A stretch of DNA of 64,000 nucleotides, taken from Niebla homalea (taxonomy: Eukaryota; Ascomycota; Lecanoromycetes; Lecanorales; Ramalinaceae). Where the stretch lies: positions 248,001 to 312,000 of the forward strand of contig JAHGAU010000023.1 of assembly GCA_019925105.1 (NCBI GenBank), read 5' to 3'. This document shows positions 55,133-64,000 of the stretch, piece by piece. How positions within the stretch are numbered: the stretch's first letter is position 1; the number at the start of each line of letters is the position of its first letter. A model generated the notes under the pieces. That model did no database searches and had not been told where the DNA came from. It saw only the letters and a program-made list of their open reading frames with translations. A program made the position numbers and the translations under genes.

Positions 55133-58100
55133 TAATAATTATTAGAATAACCGAATTAAACCGTATATTTTAACGATAAAGATAATAAAAATAAAATTCC
55201 TTAATAAAACTTAAGTAATCGTATATATTTTTTAAAGAGATATTTTTTATTAAAACGTAAATTATTAAGTTAAAAGTTACTTAAACGGTAATTAAATTTT
55301 GGACTATTTACGGAGGTTTAAACCGGTCTTTAAAATTCCTAAGAAATAACCGTAAGCTATATAATACACTAACCGGACGTAATAAGCCCTTTACTTTAAG
55401 CTATAAATTAAACGATTAAAAATTAAAAAACCAAAAAGTAAATTAAGAAAGCAAATAATAAAAAGAAATAAATAATAAAATTAATTAAGGGAATTAAGAA
55501 GAAAGAATAGAAATAAATATACTTATAATAATAATTATATTATATATATATTAAGAATATTAATAGTAACTTATAGCGGTTACCGACGTAAAACTTATTT
55601 AATTTAACGGTACCCTTCTTAAGGTTTTTCCGTATAAAAGGTAAAGAAAATTAAAACGGATAATTAAAATTTACTTTAATCTTAAAAAAGAAATATAGAC
55701 TTATAATAAAGCATAATTTATATATACTTATATAATAATCCAAGAAATTAAAAGGACCCTTATTAACGTTATATAATTATATATTAACTTAACCTTTTCC
55801 TTAAAAAAAAAAAGTAAAAAAGATAAAAATAAAATATAGTTACTTAAAGTAACCGTAAATGTTTTTCCTTAAAATACCCTTATTAATATTAATAATATAT
55901 TAACGATAAAGTATTTTATTTTATATATATCTTAATATCCTTAAAATAGGAAAGGTAAAGTTAAATATTATTATATAAATTAAGGAATTAATTACGGTAT
56001 TATTATTCTTTTTATTATTATTTTATTTCTTTTATTAAAAAAAGTATATATTTTTTTATTTTATATTAAATGAAAAATAGAGAAAATCAGGATAAATTCA
56101 TATAAGTTACGGGGTTATCCTATATTCATTAATAGTTATAAATCTTATTAAGGATTACTTAATAATAAACCTTATTAACCTTTCCTTAAGAAATAGTAAA
56201 ATATTATTAAGAATCCCTTAATCCTTTAAATTTAAAAGGGAATTAATTAATATATATAAAGTAAAGGAGGTATTTAAATAATTCTAGATATCCTCCTTAA
56301 TAATAATAATAAAGTTAAATATAAAAGAAAACTCCGTAATATTATTAATAATCTTAACTTTTACCTTAAAATTATCGGAAACTTTATAATAAAAAATTAC
56401 AATATAACCCGGGATTAAAATATTATTTTATAAATTAAAAGAATTAAATAAATAGGAAGGTAAATTAAATAATATATAAAGATAAATCCGTAATATATAA
56501 AAAAAGATCGGAAAAGATACTTCCCTTAATTAATAAATAAACGTAATAAATATAAAACTTAAAGGAGATATAACGTATTAAATTAAGTAATTAAAAATTA
56601 AAGCTTTATTTATAAATAAAATAATAAATAACGTTATAAAGGAAAATATAAAGAACTTTTAGAAACTATTAAGTTAAGAATTCTTAAAATTAAATCCCAA
56701 TAATTTTACGGAGTAAACGGCGAATAATATTAAAGTATTATTTTAAGAAATTAATTCCATTTTCAATTATTATAAATATATATTCCGTATTATATATAAC
56801 TTAAACGGAAAAGATATTAAACCCGGAAGGTTAAAAAGTATAATAAATAAAATAATTAAATACATATTAAAAGACGTAATTAATCGTTTTAAGAATAATT
56901 TAACGGATATAAAGCTTTATAAACGTTTAATAAAGGATATATATAAAAAGTTTAATCTTTATAAAATATACTTTAAGGCAGAACACATTACGGAAAAAAT
57001 AAAAAAAAACAAGAACTTAAAAAGGAAAAAAAGGATAAAAAAGTAAATCTTAAAGCTTAAATATTTATAAATTAATTAAGTTATATAAACGGAAACCTTT
57101 AAGAAGCTATATTAAGGGTAAATTAAATATATATTAATTACGACGGAATTATATAAATATTATAAATAAAAGGAACGTAATAAATTAAATACCCTTAAAA
57201 TCATATAAACGAGAAACTCTAGGACGTCTTAATAATATAAATAACGCTTATATAATTACCGTAAGTAATATTACCTTAATAACTTAAGTATTAAAATTAA
57301 CCTTAAAATCTATCTTAATAGAATATTAATAATTAAGCGGAAAATACGAATTAAGGGCCGTAAAATTATTAATAGAATTCATATATTAATTAAGATATTA
57401 AAGGAAATAATTAATTTACCTTAAAATTATTTAATCCGGTTAAGTTTAAAAACCTTTATATTAATAACTTTAAGTCGTTTAATATAAGATTATACTTTAT
57501 TTATTATAAATATTATAATATATTCTTAACGGAAAAATATATAAATTATAAATAAGGATATAACGGAAGTAACGTAAACTTTAATAAAAGGAAATATATA
57601 TAAAAGAAAAATTAAGATTGTAGGAACGGCCGTTATAATACGGATTATTAATTATTATTATTATTTATAATTATACCGCTTATTAATTAATTAAACGTAT
57701 TAATAAACGTAATAATTATCTCCTTAATTATATAGGAAGAAAGAAAGGTTTTTAATAAGGTCGATAATAAAGGAGCTATCGATAACTTTAATTACAAAGT
57801 TATTACCGTAAAGGAAGGATACCTTTTTAATAAAAACGTTAATTATAAAGTAAACATAATAATAAATATAATCGTAAAGCGATAATAAATTAAAAATAAT
57901 GATTTAAAAGAAGTAGTTAAGTTTATATAAATTAAGGAATAAATAAAAAGGAAATTAAAGGGAAAAACGAAAATTAAAAAAAAAAAGAACTTTAATAAAT
58001 TATCGGATTATTAAAGGAATAAACTTTAAACGTTAAACGGATCTTATTAATTAATAATATCGTATTCCTTATAATTTATTTAATATAACTTTTATTATAT

Positions 58101-60299
58101 TCTAAAAAAGAAATAAACCAACTTATAAAGAACGTATTAAATTTTAATTATATATATCGTAAAAAAATTATAATTATTAAGGAAGTTCCCGAAAATAATA
58201 AAAAAGGGATATAAGAAATAATTTAGAATAAACGACTTAAGATTAATAATATTATAATTATAAACTTAAAATAAAACCTTAAAGCTATACTTAATAAGAA
58301 TAAGTAAATATACTTTATAAAGGTAATAGTTATTTATTAACCGGAATAAATAAATAAGTTATTTAATATAAAAGCCGATTAAGGATTAAATATTATTATA
58401 ATTAATTTAAGTATAATAAGGGAATTATAAATAAAAGAAAAGCCCTTAAAATTACTCAGAGTTAATTACTTAAATATATTAATAATAAACGGAAACTATA
58501 TATTACTTTATATATAAGTTATATTTAATATTAAAGTTATAAGAATAATAAAATTGGTATAAGTATTTATAATATTAAAAAATAATTTAAATTATAATAT
58601 CTTACTAGGATTTTTATAATTAAAGTTAATTATAATTAACTTTAAGATTTAAATAAAAATATTAAAAATTAAAGATATTATTTATAAAGAAAATATTTAA
58701 TTATTTAAACCTTAAGTACACCCGTTAAGTAAAATGCATTAAAAGCTAATATATAAAAAGCTATATTATAAAAACGTAATAATATTAAAAGAAGAAATTA
58801 AGTTAAATTTATTTAAGTATAAAAATAATAAAAAAGCTTAAAAATTAAATTAAAAAATAAAAAAAATAATTAAGATTAATAAACTATAAGAAAAGAAGAA
58901 GTTTAAAGGGTAAAATTAACTTTAAAAGCGTATATTTTAACGGTTAATTAATAAGAAAAAAAGGGTATATTTATATACTTAGGGAGAAGAAAAAATATAT
59001 AAGAAATAATCAGAATAAATAAGGGAAAACTGGGAATAAGTTAAAGTATTAAAACGGAATTAAGGGGTAAATTAAATAAGAAATAAATAGGAACGATTAA
59101 GTAAGGGTTTAAAAGAATCGGAAGGGATAAAACGATAATAAAAATACTTAAAAGATAATAAAGAAGCTTAAAAGCGTTAAAAAAATAATATAGGAATTAA
59201 AAAGGATACGGTAAATAATTTAATTAATAGTTTAAAACCAGAAATAAGCTTTATTTTATATTAATAATAATTTACCGGATAAAAACAGAAAATAATTAAA
59301 TTTATAGACTTAATACTTAATAAAATAAATAAAGAAATAATATAATATTTAAAGTTATTATTAATTACGTAAAATAACGTTAAACAATATAAAGAATATA
59401 TAATATATAAAGAAAAGGTAATATTAATTAAATTAATAATAATTATAATAATAAAGACGGACGATTATATATATTAAAAGAATAATAAAAACTTAAAAAA
59501 GTTAATAATAAGAAGAAGAAAGCTATATATTAAAATAATATAAAAAAAAAAATAAAGTAAATAAAAAATAAAGATAATAAGAATTATTTATTTATTATAG
59601 AAAATATAATCTTAAGAATTAAATAACCCGATAACTTAATAATTTATTAAGGACTATTAAAGTATAAATATAATACTTATTAAGTTTATTTAAAATATAT
59701 ATATAAAATAACGGATAAGTTAACTTTAAAATTATAAAATAAGGATGTAAATATTAAGATAAAATTATTATAAATTATATTCTTAACGGATAAGAAAATA
59801 ATAAAAAGAAAAATCAATACTTTAAAATTATATAAAGAACTATAAGTATAAGTAAAAGAAAAAAATATTACGTTAAAGGATATTATCTTAAATAATTAAA
59901 TATAACTTAAAATACTTTAAGTATTATAAACGTATAAAGATATAAGCGTAAAAAAATTATATAAGATCCTTATAACGGATTTATTTTTATATAAAATAAT
60001 ATTAAAATTAAAGATTAAACTATATAAAGTTATTATTAAAAAACTATTAAATAATAAAAAGTAATAACTTAAAACAATTATATAATAAGGAATTAAGTTA
60101 AGTATATATAAGAAATATATATAGGTAAATAAATAAATAAGTATATAGAACGTACTCCCCGTACTTATAAAGAAAGAAGATAAAGTCGAATTACGACTTA
60201 TATTTAATTATTACTTTATATATAAAGTATTATCCGTATCTTATATAAAGTTAATAAAAAGAATATATAATTTATTAGGAATTCTATTATATAAGACTT

Positions 60300-62700
60300 T
60301 TTTTTAAACGGATATAAAGTATAAATATTAAGTAATTAAAGTATATTTTAACAACCAATATTATTTTATTTTTAACGTATTAAGCATTAAATAATTATAG
60401 TTTATAAAAATACCTTAAGGAATACGTACGTTTTTATTTGTTTTTATTAAATTTATAAATATTATATTAAAAGTTATCCTTAAATTAAACTTAAAGTTAT
60501 TTTTCTTTATTTTTAAAAAGAAATATAACCTTATTAACTTAATTTTTTATTTTAATAATATCTTTAAAGTATACGGGATATAAAAAGAATAATTTATTTT
60601 CTTAAAAAATTATTTCTTTTTATAAATTCTATAATTAAAGTTAAAGTTATTATTTAATAAATTAAAAATTAATATAATAAAAATTAAAATATTAAAGGAA
60701 GACTATAAGGTAAAAGAACGTATATAAATTAAACTTAAAAAGTATAAAAAGATACTTAACTGGCCCGTATTATAGAATATAAAAAACGTTAAAGGATTCT
60801 TAAGTATTATTAATATAATAAGGAAATAAATTAAAAACTTTATAAAAATAACTCGCCCTTTTACCCGCTTAACTAATAATATAGAGTAGAAATAAAAAAA
60901 ATTAAAGGATATATCGTTTTAGCTTATATAAAATATAATAACGGGGGCTAAAATTTTATTTAAATAAGACCCTAAAATATTAATTTATATATATACCGAT
61001 ATTTTAGGATATAAAGCCGGATACTATATTATTTAAGTTTAAAACGGTTATACCGTTTTATTTATTTATAATTTATATACGATAAATAAGGTAAAGTATA
61101 ATTATAATACCTATAAGCGAGAACTAATAGTTATTATTACGTTTAAGGAAAAGTTCTTTTATATATTAAATATAAAAGAAGTTTTAATTATATATATAGA
61201 TTATAAGTTACTTATAAAGTTTATAAATATAAATTATTATAAAAATATCTTTATAAAGTAAATAAGTAAGTTAAAAAGGCTATATATTAAAATTAAATAT
61301 ATCAAAGGAAAGATTAATAAAACGGCGGATAACTTATTAAGGATATTATTTAATAACCCAGATTACGTACTTAATAAGGTAATAAAGAAAATAGCCTTTA
61401 AGGTATAAAAGAATAAGAATAATACGGTATAATTCTAAAAGAATAATAAAAAAGAATATCGCGTTATATTAAAAAAGCTCTTTAAAGAAACGAAGAAAAA
61501 TAAAATTAATACTTATAATAATATATAAATTACGATATAATAGTTAGAAAGTTAATTAATTTAAAACATAAAAAGAAAATTAATAAAGAAAAGTATAAAT
61601 AAAAAGAAAAAAATAAATATAAAAGAATTATAGTTATAAGGGATAATTAATAATAAATAAATACGGATATATAATATAAAATTAAATAATAATTATAAAA
61701 TAAAATATATATAAATTAATTATAAACTTATAGAGTTATTAAAACTTAAGGAATTACTTTATTATAAGAATAACGATTAATATATTGATATTATTAAATG
61801 TTTTAAAATAAAAATAAAATTAAAAAAAAGGATATAATTTAATAAGTTAAATTTAATAAGTAACTTATAAATTATAAGTTTAATTCGATTATTAATAAGT
61901 TATTTTACCGATACGGGAAGCGTTAAATAATATATTTAATAAAGGAAAAAATAATATAAATACTTAAGGAAATTTATAATAATACGGGATATTTTTTATT
62001 AAAAATTATATTAAAGAAATTATAATATCGTTATTAATAACCGGATATAATAAAAGATATTATAAAATACGTATAAGGGTACCTAGCTTATATAAAATAA
62101 ATATACGGAAGCCGTACGGTTCTATTAAGTCCAATTAAGGTAAAGGCTTTTTTTAACTTATTTAAGGCGGACTTTATTAACCCTTTTAAATAAACATAAA
62201 ACGGTCTTTAATACGTTTTTAATATAATAAATTAATTTTTATAATTTATATAATTATTTTATACCGCGTTAATTAAAGTAAAGGACGTAATTATTACGTT
62301 AAAAAAATATATAAATTATTACTTAAAACCCGCTACGATATATATAAATATCGGGAAGGTATTTATAAATAAAAGGATAGGAAGCTTCCTCCGGTTATAT
62401 AATATTTAATTTATCTTTATATTAAGTATAATATATAAGGTAATAAATATAATAAAGTTTAATAATTAAATTTAATAAAACGTAATAAAGAAAACGTAAA
62501 CTTAATAAAAGTATAATTAAATATAAATAGGAAAATTAACGATATTAGGTATTAGCTTAAAATATATTAAATATTTAAGGTACGTTTTTATTAATATCCT
62601 TTTCGGGGTTAAGCCGGATATAATATATAAACGTAACGTAATTAAATTAAAAGTCAAAATACGTATTATAGAAAGAATAATACCGCTTTCGGAAGAAATA
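60300..62700 (+). pseudogene. Second Gypsy pol remnant: RT, RNase H, integrase
   Basis: A different Gypsy family from the element at 48-55 kb, same strand. Reverse transcriptase: YFNNIF at 60548-60565 (YFDD with both Asp changed to Asn). Palm-thumb connection: GFLSIINIIRK followed by IKITRPFTRLTNNIE at about 60795-60887. RNase H: IYTDILGYKAG near 60990 and KRELIVIITFKEKFF to IYIDYKLLIKF near 61110-61225. Integrase: a YINIGKVFIN motif at about 62338-62367, where YxDxG is expected. Stops occur throughout. The element's LTRs were not found; its 3' end may lie beyond the window. Confidence 0.75.
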
Positions 62701-64000
62701 ATATATAAAGCCGTTTAAGGATTTATAATAAACCGGGTAAGTATTAAAGAGGAATTATAAAAAAGTTAAATATAATAAAAAACCAATAAAAAAACGCTAT
62801 AATAAAGGAATATAAGGTTAAAACCCGTTAAAAAAGGGTAATTAATTATATAACGGGATTTTACCTTTAATCTTGGGAAACTTAAGTTTTATTAGGTCGG
62901 ATTATTTATTATTAAAAGCTTTATAAAAGAATATAAAGCTTTATATATATTAAAAAAATAAATAGAACTTTTATACTTAATTTATTTTATAAGGATTATC
63001 TTAAAGTATTTATATTGCGTATTAAATATCTTAAACTTTCTAATAAATTAGAATTAAAAATAATAAAGAAAATTAAGATCCGGCAGACGTAAACGGAAAA
63101 CGTTTTAATCCTTTAAAAACCGTTATAATTATAAATAATACGATTTAAAAGGAAGAAATATATATAAATAATATAACGCCGTTTCCTTTATATTTTTATT
63201 TTATTTACTTTTATATTTCGGTATATTAAAGATCTTAAGAAAATACGGATTTAAAAATTAAAAAAAAAAAAAAGGGAAAAAAATAAAAAAATAAGTAATT
63301 ACTTTAATAAATATAATTAAAAATAAAAAATTAAAAAAGAAAAAAAGTAAAAATATAATAAGGATTTAAAAGAAATAAGTATAAATAAAAGGATATTAAA
63401 CCTTTAGTCTTTTATTTATAGTCTTTTATTTATTATATTATAAATTATAAAATAATAAAATTATAAAAAATTATAATTATTTATAATTAAAAATATTTTT
63501 TTAAAAAAAAAAAGAAAATATATTAAAAATAATATATAAATAAAAGTATAATTAAGTATTAAAATTATATATTAAAAAATTTATTTAAAAAGATGCTTTT
63601 TTTATAAATTATAAGTTTAAATATTAAACTTATTATAAATATTACGTTAAAAATACAGGTAAAGTATATTATTAATATATATAAAAAATCTATTTTAAAT
63701 AACGGGTAATTAAGGTTCCGACTGCGCTTTAAAGATAGGTAATTAAATTTAATATTATTTTTTATTATGGTAATTACGGGACATAAAACCGTATTAATTA
63801 TTCCATCTTAAAAACAGAAAAGAAAACGGAGCGGAAAAACTGGTATATATATAAGGACGTAACTTAAAATAAAAATAACCCGTTATTAAAGAAACGACCC
63901 GATAAGTAAGCCTGGTAATATAATTGAAAAAGTTAATAAAATAATCTGAAGACCGATTAAGGCTTTAATCCATAAATAACTATATACGTATTCTTCCGGT

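Larger units (their letters stand above)
44719..64000. other. RIP-mutated AT-rich repeat block
   Basis: More than 19 kb, continuing past the window. Sequence is dominated by TA, AA and TT. CA and TG are almost absent while CG persists, which is what C-to-T mutation at CpA on both strands leaves behind. No host gene is present. Retroelement remains are listed separately. The stretches 45349-48209 and 55133-60200 hold further repeat remains that I could not assign. Confidence 0.92.

Noticed and set aside
1..64000. tRNA or rRNA genes
   Set aside because: I looked for a T-loop GTTCGAATC with matching stems and for conserved rRNA segments and saw none. A tRNA scan was not possible, so a missed tRNA cannot be excluded.

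Overview
The window is nuclear DNA of a filamentous ascomycete (Pezizomycotina). A Dothideomycete-like fungus is my best guess, but nothing here fixes the class. The evidence is short 43-100 bp introns with GT..AG borders, fungal protein families (Ssd1/GUL-1, Gle1, Erv29/SURF4, DUF6594, DUF7703-like), and long AT-rich blocks in which CA and TG dinucleotides are almost absent. That depletion is the footprint of repeat-induced point mutation (RIP). Splicing was worked out by hand; in every complete spliced model the exon lengths sum to a multiple of three.

Layout. 1-2420: 5' part of a 12-exon amidase gene running off the left edge. 3509-5118: gene for a protein with two tandem retropepsin-like domains. 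5480-7006: DUF6594 membrane-protein gene whose upstream region is a decayed tandem duplication. 7440-8790: pyrimidine-rich, repeat-rich intergenic DNA. 9083-13779: dipeptidyl peptidase III and the SURF4/Erv29 cargo receptor. 14130-17676: a 3.5-kb DNA transposon with 88-bp terminal inverted repeats and a RIP-destroyed interior. 18171-38181: a gene-dense housekeeping stretch with a conserved membrane-anchored protein, Ssd1 RNA-binding protein, Gle1 mRNA export factor, SCY1-like pseudokinase, mitochondrial branched-chain aminotransferase, ethanolamine kinase and a 7-TM protein. 38182-44718: sparse DNA with two small related genes and a secreted, Cys-containing, repeat-rich protein. 44719-64000: an unbroken RIP-mutated AT-rich block holding at least two Ty3/Gypsy retrotransposons. 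One has intact borders: 146-bp LTRs and a CTCCT target-site duplication.

The housekeeping genes do not form one pathway. Several act in secretion and cell-surface biology: SURF4 (ER export of cargo), the SCY1-like protein (clathrin/endosomal traffic), ethanolamine kinase (phosphatidylethanolamine synthesis) and Ssd1 (translation of cell-wall mRNAs). The most distinctive items are the tandem-retropepsin gene, the secreted repeat protein beside the AT-rich block, the cluster of NDR-kinase sites in Ssd1, the microsatellite-encoded insertion in DPP III, and retroelements still readable through their RIP mutations.
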